Part shown: positions 26,225 through 34,913 of the stretch, piece by piece
How positions within the stretch are numbered: position 1 is the stretch's first letter
Layout: every line of letters starts with the position of its first letter
Source of the DNA: [Clostridium] innocuum
Lineage (GTDB): Bacteria; Bacillota_I; Bacilli_A; Erysipelotrichales; Erysipelotrichaceae
Assembly (NCBI GenBank): GCA_012317185.1
Contig: CP048838.1
Location: forward strand, 1-64,000
Reading direction: 5' to 3'
DNA: 64,000 nucleotides
Position numbers and translations under genes: made by a program
Notes under the pieces: model-generated
What the model was told of the DNA's origin: nothing
The model's database searches: none
Seen by the model: only the letters and a program-made list of their open reading frames with translations

Positions 26225-27070
26225 ATGAGACAAATAGATGTTGTCTATTCGCCGATGTGTGAAGCTACAGCTGCAATGATTGAAAAGCTTCGGATCTGGC
26301 TGGAGGGCACAGACATACAAATCAATTTAATTCCATATCATCAGCTGCCATCGGATAAAAAAAATTTGCGAAAATGTGAAAATTGCTTTATCGATGTATA
26401 CGATCGTGGTCGAAAAATAGACACGGTACCGTTGCATTAGCAACAGCTGTATGCAGCCCTGCAGATTGAAAGAAATGCAGAGGATGAAGAACCTGTATTC
26501 TCAAAGTGGAATGGTTTGACAGCTGAGCAGTTTAAAAATTGTTTACATAAGGTTGAAATTTCATTCATACCTATCACAAAACATAATTATCTCAGAGAAA
26601 TGTCGATGTGTCTTACCAATTATCCCTTTGGTAATCCCTCTGAGCAATATCATCAAAGCTGTATATCATTAAAATCCAAGGTGTTTTCAGAGGTATGGCA
26701 AAAGGAAGATATTGCTGGAATTTTCGCAGTTTTGGATGATAGGGTAATTGGCTTACTGGAGGTAATGCCAAGAGAGATTTTACAAAAATACGGCTATATG
26801 ACAGGAACAGCAGGGAATAGCGACAGCTATTTGACAATAGGCTGCTTCGAGGTTGGATATGGAGTTCCTCGGGTTGAAATGCTGGATGCTCTGATGGAGA
26901 ACTTGGAAAAGGTATATCCGCTCTTCCATCGGAAATACCTCGAAGGTATCGGTATTTATGAATGGAGGGATGGATTCAATCCATACTGGGTATATGAAAA
27001 ATATGGGTACAGCAGAACGGAAAAATTAGCTGATAATATTATTGTAATGTCAAAGAAGCTTTGCATGTAG
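26225..27070 (+). pseudogene. Thioredoxin-like/acetyltransferase two-domain gene interrupted by an in-frame TAG
   Basis: One frame runs from ATG 26225 to TAG 27070 with a single amber codon at 26438-26440. The first 71 codons resemble a thioredoxin-like fold (MCEATAAMIEKLR..., ...FIDVYDRGRKIDTVPLH) without a CxxC. After the TAG the same frame reads QQLYAALQI, the natural continuation of such a fold, and then a GNAT-like domain of about 180 residues (FGNPSEQ, IAGIFAVLDDRVIGLLEV, YWVYEKYGY). A CAG-to-TAG change would explain it. A TTG at 26516 could restart translation of the second part. Either a nonsense mutation or suppressed stop; the first is likelier. A terminator follows at 27150. Confidence 0.75.
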
Positions 27071-27149
27071 TGCGATCCATAGCAGATGAGAAGAGGAACA
27101 GCTGTTAAGGATGCAGGGTACTCTGTGTCATATTAAAAATATAACATAT

Positions 27150-27190
27150 AAGGAATCAAATTTATCAGTTTATGATATTTGATTCTTTTT
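27150..27190 (+). terminator. Intrinsic terminator upstream of the PadR unit
   Basis: AAGGAATCAAAT pairs with ATTTGATTCTTT across a 15-base loop and is followed by a T-rich run. It ends the interrupted gene upstream. Confidence 0.8.
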
Positions 27191-27308
27191 ATTATGTTCG
27201 CTTAATTTCTTGTTGTTATAGAAAAGCCTTATGATCACTGATTGTTCTATAAATGAATAAAAGGAATGAAATATGCAGCAGCCTTTGAGACAGCAGAGTC
27301 AGTTTCTA

Positions 27309-27364
27309 TTGACATATAGATAGCACTGCGATATAGTATATATAGAGATTCGATATATAGAGAT
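27309..27364 (+). promoter_or_regulatory. Promoter of the padR-DUF2812 unit with tandem direct repeats
   Basis: TTGACA (27309-27314), a 17-base spacer and TATAGT (27332-27337) form a near-consensus promoter. Immediately downstream, over the start site, ATATATAGAGAT occurs twice (27338-27349 and 27353-27364), a perfect 12-base direct repeat with a 15-base period. This is a likely operator, and autoregulation by the PadR protein is the simplest reading. The repeats are seen directly; the regulator assignment is inferred. Confidence 0.7.
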
Positions 27365-27386
27365 ACAATGTAGTTGGAGGTTATCT

Positions 27387-27725
27387 ATGGATGAAAAAAT
27401 AAGACGTGTTTATGTGCCGATGACAGAAACCGGTTTTTATATTCTGTTTTCCCTGCAGGAGGAACGCCATGGTTATCATGTAATTCAATATGTGAAAAAA
27501 ATTACAGATAACGAAATCATTATAAGTGCAGGAACCTTGTATGGAACTCTTTCAAAAATGGAAAAGGATCAGCTGATCAGGTTTACAAGAGAGGAAGAAA
27601 AAAGAAAATATTATCAAATTACAGAGCTTGGCAGTACGGTACTGCAGCTGGAGCTGGCCCGTATTAACCGCTTATATATCAACAGTAAAGGAGGATGCTA
27701 TCATGGAAACAAAGAGAATCTTTAG
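27387..27725 (+). CDS. PadR family transcriptional regulator
   Basis: This 112-residue winged-helix protein has the PadR pattern: MTETGFYILFSLQEERHGYHV, a recognition helix region with SAGTLYGTLSKMEKDQLI, and a wing with KRKYYQITELG. The short C-terminal helix fits the single-domain PadR subgroup, which dimerises through it. Members repress an adjacent membrane or transport gene and respond to small molecules. Here the partner is the DUF2812 gene, whose start lies within the last codons of padR. TTGGAGG precedes the ATG. The operator repeats above lie at its promoter. Confidence 0.92.
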   Translation: MDEKIRRVYVPMTETGFYILFSLQEERHGYHVIQYVKKITDNEIIISAGTLYGTLSKMEKDQLIRFTREEEKRKYYQITELGSTVLQLELARINRLYINSKGGCYHGNKENL

Positions 27726-28263
27726 ATTCTTCTCACTTGCGGAATATGGCGAAGAACAGAAGTTTCTGGAAGAAATGCATCAAAAGGGCTGGAAGCTGAA
27801 AAGCTATACGGTTTTCAGGGGGTATGTCTTTGAGAAATGCATACCGGAAAACTGGATTTATCAACTGGATTATCGTGATGAAGTAGAGGATCTGAATGCT
27901 TATATACAGCTGTTTCAGGATTGCGGCTGGGAATATGTCATGATGTTTAATTCCTTCTATTATTTTCGCAGAAAAGAGAATGGGGAAGAAAACAATTCGG
28001 AGATTTTCAGTGATCGTGAAACGCGGCGGGAATATTGTGAGTCTATTTATAAGCGAAGTGTATTTCTTACCTTGTTTTGTGCAATCATATTTTCTATTAT
28101 CATAGTTCCCGGTCTGTGGAAGGCTTTACAAATGTTTGACAGAGATCCATGGTTTCTTGTTGTATATTCTTTGATTTCCGGTATTATGCTGTTTGAACTC
28201 CTGTTTTTAATAAGATGCACGCTGAAATTATATGCGGCAAAGAAGGAGCAGGAAAGCACTTAA
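27703..28263 (+). CDS. DUF2812 domain membrane protein
   Basis: This 186-residue protein has an N-terminal soluble DUF2812-like part (residues 1-105: FRFFSLAEYGEEQKFLEEMHQKGWKL, and a D-rich YQLDYRDEVEDLNAYIQLF stretch; GWEYVMMF) and two C-terminal hydrophobic helices (about 121-140 and 150-173). The function is unknown, and such proteins are recurrent partners of PadR regulators. ATG at 27703 has AAAGGAGG 8 bases upstream and overlaps padR by 23 bases, so the two are coupled. It ends at a two-way terminator. Confidence 0.85.
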   Translation: METKRIFRFFSLAEYGEEQKFLEEMHQKGWKLKSYTVFRGYVFEKCIPENWIYQLDYRDEVEDLNAYIQLFQDCGWEYVMMFNSFYYFRRKENGEENNSEIFSDRETRREYCESIYKRSVFLTLFCAIIFSIIIVPGLWKALQMFDRDPWFLVVYSLISGIMLFELLFLIRCTLKLYAAKKEQEST

Positions 28264-28306
28264 GGCGATGCAGTATGCTTCATAATCTGTTACTTTGTGT
28301 TTATGA

Positions 28307-28348
28307 AAAAACCAGAGCTTATTCATAATGAATGTTCTCTGGTTTTTA
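28307..28348. terminator. Two-way terminator between the DUF2812 gene and yggS
   Basis: AAAACCAGAG pairs with CTCTGGTTTT, flanked by A-rich and T-rich tracts on both sides. It serves the forward DUF2812 unit and, about 100 bases past its stop codon, the reverse yggS gene. Confidence 0.85.
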
Positions 28349-28444
28349 TTATAATTGTATTACTTATGCTCAGGAGTATTTGTTTTACTGGTTACGTGAG
28401 ATCAATCAGTATAATAATCAACAGGCTTTATGAATATGATATGC

Positions 28445-29095
28445 TTATATAGAATAATTTCGCTTACCGAAAATCACAGTACCCAGGCGAATCATATTCG
28501 AACCATGCTTCAAAGCAATCGGATAATCATCACTCATCCCCATGGACAGATAGCGGATCTGCTCACTGCCATATTCACTCTGCAGCTTGTGAAAGAGGAT
28601 GTTCATCCTTTCAAAGCATTCCTCAATACGGTCACGATCCGCATCCAGTGGACCAACACACATCAGTCCCTGAACATCCAAGTGTTTATACTGCATGCAC
28701 TGTTTTACAAAGGCAGGACATTCTTCCATATACACACCAGTCTTGTTTGCTTCTCTTGATATATTTACTTCAATCAGTACCGGCATAATTTTATCGATTT
28801 TCGCACACTGCTTTTCTATTTCCTCAGCCAGACGCAGACTGTCGAGACTTTGGATCATATCAGCGAGAGGAACAACATCCTTTACTTTATTGCGCTGTAA
28901 ATGACCAATCATATGCCATTGATAGCGATCATCATATTTTTCTTTTAATTCCTGTACCTTATTTTCACCAAACACCCGACATCCGCAGGCATAGGCTTCA
29001 TCAATTTCTTCTTTCGTATGTGTTTTACTTACTGCGATCAGTGTAACATGATCCGGAAGATGTTTCTGTATTTCCTGAAGTTTCTTTTTATCCAT
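28445..29095 (-). CDS. yggS: Pyridoxal phosphate homeostasis protein YggS/PROSC
   Basis: YggS is a PLP-binding alanine-racemase-fold protein without known catalysis that buffers PLP and affects amino-acid balance. The 216-residue protein has PLP lysine K24 in AVSKTHT, WHMIGHLQRNK near residue 75, LMCVGPL near 150, and the C-terminal LSMGMSDDYPIALKHGSNMIRLGTVIFG pattern of the family. Length is standard. In many Firmicutes it precedes sepF, but here it stands alone on the reverse strand. Its start region is followed by a long non-coding gap. Confidence 0.94.
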   Translation of the reverse strand: MDKKKLQEIQKHLPDHVTLIAVSKTHTKEEIDEAYACGCRVFGENKVQELKEKYDDRYQWHMIGHLQRNKVKDVVPLADMIQSLDSLRLAEEIEKQCAKIDKIMPVLIEVNISREANKTGVYMEECPAFVKQCMQYKHLDVQGLMCVGPLDADRDRIEECFERMNILFHKLQSEYGSEQIRYLSMGMSDDYPIALKHGSNMIRLGTVIFGKRNYSI

Positions 29096-29786
29096 TTTGC
29101 ATCACCTGTATCATATTATAGCACTATTTTGTATAGATAGAAAAGAATCTGTTTCATATGCGGGAAATGAAGAAGAAATTAGTTGTCGGATTACCAAAAA
29201 GTTATGCTTATACGCGTTTGCAGTAATCCTTTATTTTACAGTTATTTTGTATAGGATAGGCAGTGAATGTATACTGCAAAGAAAAATTCAATATATGAAA
29301 TGGCAAAAGACATTAGGAAGAGGCGAACATCAGAGAACAGAAAAGACAGAATCTATTGACTCTGTCCATCTGGCAGGTATGCTGCCTGTATGTTGAAGGG
29401 AATGAATGAAGTTCCCTAACACTATCTTATGCAGGGACTGGTGTTTTATACGAAAATTTTGATCGATAAAGAAAAAAGAGAATGCAGGAGCAAACTAGTA
29501 ATATTTTATGCATTTTTAAGTCTGTACTGTGACAATATAAAAACCTATGCGTGTATTTTTATTATCCATGTGTATTGTATCCAGGTATCATTCATCGGAA
29601 CCGGTACAGATTAGACCAGAGCAAAGAACTTAATAGAAAAGCTGGGAGGCTTTCCTTATGATGGAAAATTCAAAGCTTACTCCTCAGTATGAGTTCATAA
29701 TTATGTCTGAAAACATATTCTGCAGCTTATCAGTACACAATGCTGTAAATAGCATGAGAAATCTCTTTGTAGTGCAATAGCTGATT
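29096..29786. other. Non-coding stretch between yggS and tmk
   Basis: About 690 bases contain no gene I can support. The open frames present (99 codons at 29097 with no ribosome site, 61 at 29429, 40 at 29658 behind GGGAGG) show no recognisable protein pattern. AGGCTGGGAGGCTTTCCTTA-like hairpins near 29640-29658 are weak. No tRNA or known RNA was recognised. Confidence 0.4.
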
Positions 29787-29794
29787 ATGCTATA
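29787..29794 (+). promoter_or_regulatory. Extended -10 promoter for tmk-holB-ricT-rsmI
   Basis: TGcTATAAT with TATAAT at about 29790-29795 lies about 32 bases before the tmk ATG. AAAGGAGTG is the ribosome site. Confidence 0.55.
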
Positions 29795-29826
29795 ATGATA
29801 GGGTCTAGTTAAAGGAGTGTCAGGCT

Positions 29827-30459
29827 ATGAACAAGGGATTGTTTATCACATTTGAAGGAAATGACGGAAGCGGGAAAACAACCATCAGTAAGCTTGCATA
29901 TGAAAAGCTGAAAGCGATGGGGTATCCTGTACTATATACAAGAGAACCGGGAGGCATAGATATTGCGGAACAGATTCGCAGCATCATACTGGACCCGGCT
30001 AATACGGCAATGGATGAACGCTGTGAGGCATTGCTGTATGCCGCCAGCCGCCGCCAGCATCTTATAGAAAAGGTACTGCCTGCGCTGAAGGAAGGAAAAA
30101 TCGTTCTCTGCGACCGCTTCGTGGACAGCTCTCTGGTTTATCAGGGAATTGCCAGAGGTATCGGTGTTGAGGAGGTCTTTGCTATCAATCAGTTCGCAAT
30201 TGAAGGGCATCTGCCGGATGCTACGGTATTTCTTTCTGTTGATTTTGAAACAGGACTGTCCCGCGTCACAAGCCGTGGCAATAAGGATCGACTGGACAAT
30301 GAAAGTATGGAGTTCCATAAGCTGGTTGCACAGGGCTATGAGCTGATCAAAGACAAATTTAAGGAACGTATGCATATTGTGGATGCCAATCCGGATGTGG
30401 ATACAGTTTTGAACAATACAGTAGCCTGTCTTATGGAGATTATAGAAAACCATGTTTAA
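29827..30459 (+). CDS. tmk: Thymidylate kinase
   Basis: Tmk phosphorylates dTMP to dTDP for DNA synthesis. The 210-residue protein has P-loop FEGNDGSGKTT at residues 9-19, YTREPGG near 37-43, DRFVDSSLVYQG near 97-108 (DR(Y/F) motif), and a LID with SRGNKDRLDNE. Standard length. It overlaps holB by 8 bases, a conserved adjacency in Firmicutes, here without the yaaQ and yaaR genes found in Bacillus. Confidence 0.96.
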   Translation: MNKGLFITFEGNDGSGKTTISKLAYEKLKAMGYPVLYTREPGGIDIAEQIRSIILDPANTAMDERCEALLYAASRRQHLIEKVLPALKEGKIVLCDRFVDSSLVYQGIARGIGVEEVFAINQFAIEGHLPDATVFLSVDFETGLSRVTSRGNKDRLDNESMEFHKLVAQGYELIKDKFKERMHIVDANPDVDTVLNNTVACLMEIIENHV

Positions 30460-31429
30460 AGATATTCTGAGAGAACAGCAGCCGGTGGTATATCACACTC
30501 TGCGAAATGCTCTGGAGCATAACCGTCTTGCGCATGCCTATATGTTCAGCGGTCCCAGCGGTACGCCCAAAAAAGAAACTGCATATCTGCTGGCCCAGAG
30601 TCTGGTTTGCAGGGAATCAGGCTTCGCCTGTGAAGTATGTGATACGTGTGAGCGTATTGCACACAACGAATATGCCGATATGATATATCTGGATGGAACA
30701 AGTGTTTCCATTAAGAAGGACGATATTCTGAAGCTGCAGCATGCATTCGCAAAAACTGGTCTTGAAAAAACCGGAAAGAAAATATATGTGCTGGATCATG
30801 CGGAAAATGCGACACCGGATGCATTAAACTCCCTGTTGAAATTTCTGGAGGAACCGGGAAGTGATATGATTGCAATACTGATTGTGGAACAGCTGGACAG
30901 AGTTCTTCCTACCATCATTTCCCGCTGTCAGAATATCCCCTTTACCCCGTTGAGCGCATCACAGTGCTATGCGGCGGTACAGGAAGATCTGGAGGCGCTG
31001 GATGCCTATCTGCTCAGCAGCATGATCCGCCAGAAGTCGGAAATTCTGGAGGCTTCGGAAAGTGAGGATTATCAGCATGCCCGCTTTTTAATGAAGGGAA
31101 TGCTGGAGCGTTATCTTTCCTCACCATATGATGCTTTGCTGTTTCTGCAGTTGGAAGGCTTTCCTTCAAAACAGAAAAAGCACGGAAAGCAGGCAATGCT
31201 CTATCTGCTTGATATGCTTACTATATTCTTCCGTGACTGTCTGCGTGGCAGTCGTCGGCAATCGGATACATGGTATCAGAATATGCTGAAGGAATATCAG
31301 AAGAAAAACATGGATATGGCAGCAATTCTGCAGATTCTCATGCAGACGAAGGATACATTACTGCGTTCGGTCAACCTGCAGCTGCTCGTTGATCAGATGC
31401 TATACAGAATGAAAGAGGTGACAGAATGA
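30452..31429 (+). CDS. holB: DNA polymerase III delta-prime subunit
   Basis: HolB is the clamp-loader subunit that does not hydrolyse ATP and completes the pentamer with DnaX and HolA. The 325-residue protein is AAA+ related. The P-loop position reads GPSGTPKKET at about 34-43 and lacks the GK(T/S) core, as expected of delta-prime. A four-cysteine zinc site is present (C53, C60, C63, C66). SRCQ near residue 158 is the arginine finger. It overlaps tmk by 8 bases and ricT by 4 bases (ATGA). Confidence 0.94.
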   Translation: MFKDILREQQPVVYHTLRNALEHNRLAHAYMFSGPSGTPKKETAYLLAQSLVCRESGFACEVCDTCERIAHNEYADMIYLDGTSVSIKKDDILKLQHAFAKTGLEKTGKKIYVLDHAENATPDALNSLLKFLEEPGSDMIAILIVEQLDRVLPTIISRCQNIPFTPLSASQCYAAVQEDLEALDAYLLSSMIRQKSEILEASESEDYQHARFLMKGMLERYLSSPYDALLFLQLEGFPSKQKKHGKQAMLYLLDMLTIFFRDCLRGSRRQSDTWYQNMLKEYQKKNMDMAAILQILMQTKDTLLRSVNLQLLVDQMLYRMKEVTE

Positions 31430-32496
31430 ATCAGTCGGAAGACAGGAACGGGATTTCAAAAGGAAATCCGAATCCGAAGCAGGATAAAAAAAAGCATCAT
31501 GACAGAGGCTTTGAACAGAAACGGGATATGAAGCATCATCCCAAGCATGATGGAAAACCCAATGTGAAGTCGGAAGCGAAGGAACCACGACAGGAAGTAA
31601 AGAAGGAAATGAAGCAGGAACAAAGGCCTGCACAAAAGCCGGAGCACAAGAAGGCAAACCACAATGAGCGCAAGCCGGAAGGCAGAGTTTATAAATACAT
31701 CGCGTTTGTATCCTTTAAGGATTCAAAAAAAATCTATACCTTCGGTACCGATGTGGATGAGTACCGGGTGGGTGATGATGTGGTGGTTGAAACGATTCGT
31801 GGTCTGGAGCTTGGAAAAATCGTTAAGGAAACAGAAACCTTTTTGTCCAACGGAATGGAGATCAAGCCAATCACACGCAAAGCAACAGAGCGTGATTTAA
31901 AGCAGGCACAGGAAAATATTGAAAAGGCCGGTAAGGCTATGGAGATATGTGCGGAATGTATCCGTAAGCTTGGATTGGATATGAATCTGATTGAAGCGGA
32001 GTATACGCTGGATTGCAGTAAAATCATCTTTGTTTATGTTGCGGATGAGCGTGTGGATTTCCGTGAGCTTCTCAAGGAGCTGGCAAGTATTTTTAAATGC
32101 CGCATTGAGCTTCGTCAGATCGGTCCCCGTAACAAATCAAAAATCATTGGTGGTCTGGGAACCTGCGGTATGGAAACTTGCTGTTCCAGATTTATGAATG
32201 ACTTTGATGTCGTATCTATCAATATGGCAAAGAATCAGCTGCTGGCATTGAATATTCAAAAGCTGAGCGGACAGTGCGGCAAGCTGATGTGCTGTCTGAA
32301 ATTTGAAGACAGTCAGTATAAGCGGCTGCGTGAGGGTCTGCCGAAAATGAATTCCCAGATTGAATACAAGGGAAGCCGATATCGAATTACCAGTATGAAT
32401 GTACTGCTTCAGCAGGTAAAGATTGAAAATAAAGAGGATGTACAGTTTCTTTCCTTTAAGGAATTGTGGCCGGATATAGATTTCTCCGATCGGTAG
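31426..32496 (+). CDS. ricT: PSP1 domain protein RicT (YaaT)
   Basis: RicT is part of the RicAFT (Y-)complex, which carries [4Fe-4S] clusters and aids RNase Y-dependent mRNA processing. The PSP1 domain occupies about residues 85-356. The cysteines GTCGMETCCSRF and CGKLMCCL are the family cluster ligands. Residues 1-84 form an extension rich in Lys, His, Glu and Gln with no predicted fold; Bacillus YaaT has about 275 residues, so this is an added tail. It overlaps holB by 4 bases and the rsmI ribosome site lies in its last codons. RicA and RicF are not in the window. Confidence 0.92.
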   Translation: MNQSEDRNGISKGNPNPKQDKKKHHDRGFEQKRDMKHHPKHDGKPNVKSEAKEPRQEVKKEMKQEQRPAQKPEHKKANHNERKPEGRVYKYIAFVSFKDSKKIYTFGTDVDEYRVGDDVVVETIRGLELGKIVKETETFLSNGMEIKPITRKATERDLKQAQENIEKAGKAMEICAECIRKLGLDMNLIEAEYTLDCSKIIFVYVADERVDFRELLKELASIFKCRIELRQIGPRNKSKIIGGLGTCGMETCCSRFMNDFDVVSINMAKNQLLALNIQKLSGQCGKLMCCLKFEDSQYKRLREGLPKMNSQIEYKGSRYRITSMNVLLQQVKIENKEDVQFLSFKELWPDIDFSDR

Positions 32497-32505
32497 GTGA
32501 ACAAA

Positions 32506-33363
32506 ATGAATCGTCAGAAGAGCTTCGAAAACGAGAAAGCAACCCTGTATGTGGTGGCAACGCCAATCGGGAATCTGCAGGAAATGACACCAAGAGCATT
32601 GAAAGTGCTGGAGTCTGTCGATGTAATTGCGGCAGAGGATACCAGAAACACACTGAAGCTGTTAACGCATTTCGGTATTCATACCAGACTGATTTCCCAT
32701 CATCAGCACAATGAGGCTCAAAGTGCAAACGGTCTTTTGGAGCTGCTGCGTCAGGGACAGGATATCGCGCTTGTGAGTGATGCCGGCTATCCTTTGATCA
32801 GCGATCCGGGCTGTGTTGTAACACAGAAGGTAATCGAGGAGGGCTTTAATGTCGTTCCGATATCCGGAAGCAATGCGATGCTGAATGCCCTGGTATCCAG
32901 TGGCATGGACACCAGACATTTTCTGTTTTACGGATTTTTGAAATCCGGTGAAAAGGAACGGATTCGTGAATTGTATGAATTAAAATACTATCCGTTTACC
33001 ATGGTCTTTTATGAAGCACCGCACCGTGTGAAAAAAATGCTTGCTTCCTGTCTTGAGGTACTGGGCAACCGCAATATCTGTCTGGCTCGTGAGCTTACAA
33101 AAAAGCATGAGGAGTTTCTGAGAGGCACTATCGAAGAAATTCTGGAAATTGCGGAGGAGCTTAAGGGTGAAATGGTAATTGTTATGGAGGGCTCCAGAGA
33201 AACCAAGGATCCGGGAGAGGATTCCGCAATGCCGCTTGTTCATGAACAGATCAATACCTATATTAAAGAAGGATTGACTACCAATGAAGCAATCAAGCGT
33301 GTCGCAAGAGAGCGCGGCCTCAGTAAAAATGAAATATATAAGCAGTACCACGGATTATGTTAA
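32506..33363 (+). CDS. rsmI: 16S rRNA 2'-O-methyltransferase RsmI
   Basis: RsmI methylates the ribose of C1402 in 16S rRNA using S-adenosylmethionine. The 285-residue protein belongs to the SpoU-unrelated tetrapyrrole-methylase fold, with YVVATPIGNLQEMTPRAL near the N-terminus, AAEDTRNT, SDAGYPLISDPG, and FYEAPHR. ATG at 32506 is preferred over an in-frame GTG at 32497, because AGGTGA (32495-32500) is then the ribosome site. Last gene of tmk-holB-ricT-rsmI; a strong terminator follows. Confidence 0.95.
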   Translation: MNRQKSFENEKATLYVVATPIGNLQEMTPRALKVLESVDVIAAEDTRNTLKLLTHFGIHTRLISHHQHNEAQSANGLLELLRQGQDIALVSDAGYPLISDPGCVVTQKVIEEGFNVVPISGSNAMLNALVSSGMDTRHFLFYGFLKSGEKERIRELYELKYYPFTMVFYEAPHRVKKMLASCLEVLGNRNICLARELTKKHEEFLRGTIEEILEIAEELKGEMVIVMEGSRETKDPGEDSAMPLVHEQINTYIKEGLTTNEAIKRVARERGLSKNEIYKQYHGLC

Positions 33364-33417
33364 AATACCTGAACGTAAGTGAATCAATTGTTTGAACTAC
33401 GTTATTGAGCTGTTAAT

Positions 33418-33460
33418 AAGGATTGATTTCTGTATGAAACAGGAGTTAATCCTTTTTTAA
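33418..33460 (+). terminator. Intrinsic terminator after rsmI
   Basis: AAGGATT and AATCCTT, extended by TTTCTGT with AACAGGA, form a long stem ending in TTTTTT. It closes the tmk-rsmI unit. Confidence 0.85.
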
Positions 33461-33472
33461 AAGGAGAAGAGC

Positions 33473-34168
33473 ATGAATTTAACAAAGGAACCCTGTCTGT
33501 ATGCGGATATGCTGCAGTGCAGGAATGCAGGCGGGTTAGTTTTATATGAAACAGAGACAGCCCTGCTTTTACAGGGAAGAATTTCAAAGATTTTATACAG
33601 TGCTGCGGCAGATAATCAGGCAGGGAAAGAAATCGTGGAGCACCTGCCAAAGCAGTTTGGCATACTGGTTGCCCATGACACCTATACGGATCCCTGGCTG
33701 AAATCCATGCGAAAGCTGGAAAGCGAGCTGGAGTGTGTTCACTGTGTATATGTTGAGGATGAACCCCCTGCAGTAGCCCTGCCGGAAGGCTTTGTAATAA
33801 ATAGGCTGGATGCATCACATACACAGAAAATCATTGCATTATACAGGCATTCAATGGAATCTCTGGCAAATGAACAGTATATCGGTGAATGTCTGCAGGA
33901 TGGTATGTATGGTGCATTTTACAAAGGTGAGCTATGCGGATTTATCGGAGTACATGAGCAGGAAAGTATCGGAATTCTGGAGGTTCATCCCAAATGGCGG
34001 AGAAAAGGACTTGCTGTGGCTCTGGAGCAGGTGATGATTGGCAAACAGCTGGAGCGCGGCAGACTGCCCTATGGTGAAATTGTAAAGGATAATACTGCCA
34101 GTATCCGGCTTCAGAAAAAAGCAGGGATGATTACAGATGAAAAGCTTACCTACTGGTATTTTCCCTGA
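33473..34168 (+). CDS. GNAT family N-acetyltransferase
   Basis: This is an acetyl-CoA-dependent acetyltransferase of unknown substrate. The 231-residue protein has a poorly conserved N-terminal half (1-115) and a C-terminal GNAT fold. Motif A is LEVHPKWRRKGLAVALEQ, with the Q/RxxGxG/A loop as RRKGLA near residue 181. Motif B includes KDNTASIRLQKKAGM. The final strands end in YWYFP. AAAAGGAGAAG precedes the ATG. It lies between the rsmI terminator and a two-component system without sign of being part of either. Confidence 0.85.
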   Translation: MNLTKEPCLYADMLQCRNAGGLVLYETETALLLQGRISKILYSAAADNQAGKEIVEHLPKQFGILVAHDTYTDPWLKSMRKLESELECVHCVYVEDEPPAVALPEGFVINRLDASHTQKIIALYRHSMESLANEQYIGECLQDGMYGAFYKGELCGFIGVHEQESIGILEVHPKWRRKGLAVALEQVMIGKQLERGRLPYGEIVKDNTASIRLQKKAGMITDEKLTYWYFP

Positions 34169-34232
34169 ATATTCATAAAATCATCACATAAGGGTATGGC
34201 ATTCAAGTTATAATACAGATAGAGGTGATAAC

Positions 34233-34913
34233 ATGAGCAAACTGCTGGTTGTGGACGATGAGGAACGTATCAGAAGCATGATTCGTAAGTATGGTGAATT
34301 TGAGGGACATGAAATTGAGGAAGCAGTGGATGGAATGGATGCCATCGAAAAGTGTAAGCAGACGGAATATGATCTAATCATTATGGATATCATGATGCCA
34401 AATCTGGACGGCTTTTCTGCGGTAAAGGAAATCCGTAAGGATGTGCAGACTCCTGTCATTATGCTCTCCGCAAGAGGAGAGGAATATGATAGAATCCACG
34501 GCTTTGAAATCGGTGTTGATGATTACGTGGTAAAACCGTTTTCTCCTAAAGAGCTGATGATGCGTGTCAGTGCCATATTAAAGCGATATCATGGTGATGT
34601 AAACACCAGAAAAAAGGATATCTATACCTATGAAGGCTTGAAAATCGATTTTACGGCACGCAAGGTCTTTATTGATGATAAAGAGGTGGAGATGTCGCCA
34701 AAGGAATATGTTCTATTATTTTATCTGGTACGCAATGAAGGAATCGCACTGACAAGAGAACAGCTGATTCATGATGTATGGGGGTATGATTTCTATGGGG
34801 ATGACAGAACGCTGGATACGCATATCAAGCTGCTGAGAAAAAGTCTGCAGGGTTACAGCCGCCTGATTATTACACTGCGCGGAGTAGGGTATCGTTTTGA
34901 AGCTGAAAAATAA
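34233..34913 (+). CDS. OmpR/PhoB family response regulator
   Basis: This DNA-binding response regulator pairs with the histidine kinase downstream. The 226-residue protein has a receiver domain (VDDEERIR at residues 7-14, phosphoacceptor D52 in IIMDIMMP, K near 105 in VVKPFSPKEL) and a winged-helix output domain (about 130-226) with ELTREQLIHDVWGYDF-like and RTLDTHIKLLRKSL motifs. AGAGGTGA precedes the ATG and TATAAT at about 34209-34214 is a probable -10. The kinase start lies inside its last codons. Target genes are unknown. Confidence 0.95.
   Translation: MSKLLVVDDEERIRSMIRKYGEFEGHEIEEAVDGMDAIEKCKQTEYDLIIMDIMMPNLDGFSAVKEIRKDVQTPVIMLSARGEEYDRIHGFEIGVDDYVVKPFSPKELMMRVSAILKRYHGDVNTRKKDIYTYEGLKIDFTARKVFIDDKEVEMSPKEYVLLFYLVRNEGIALTREQLIHDVWGYDFYGDDRTLDTHIKLLRKSLQGYSRLIITLRGVGYRFEAEK

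Noticed and set aside
29658..29780. 40-codon frame behind GGGAGG upstream of tmk
   Set aside because: The Shine-Dalgarno-like match is the only support; the peptide has no motif and the frame runs into the tmk promoter region.
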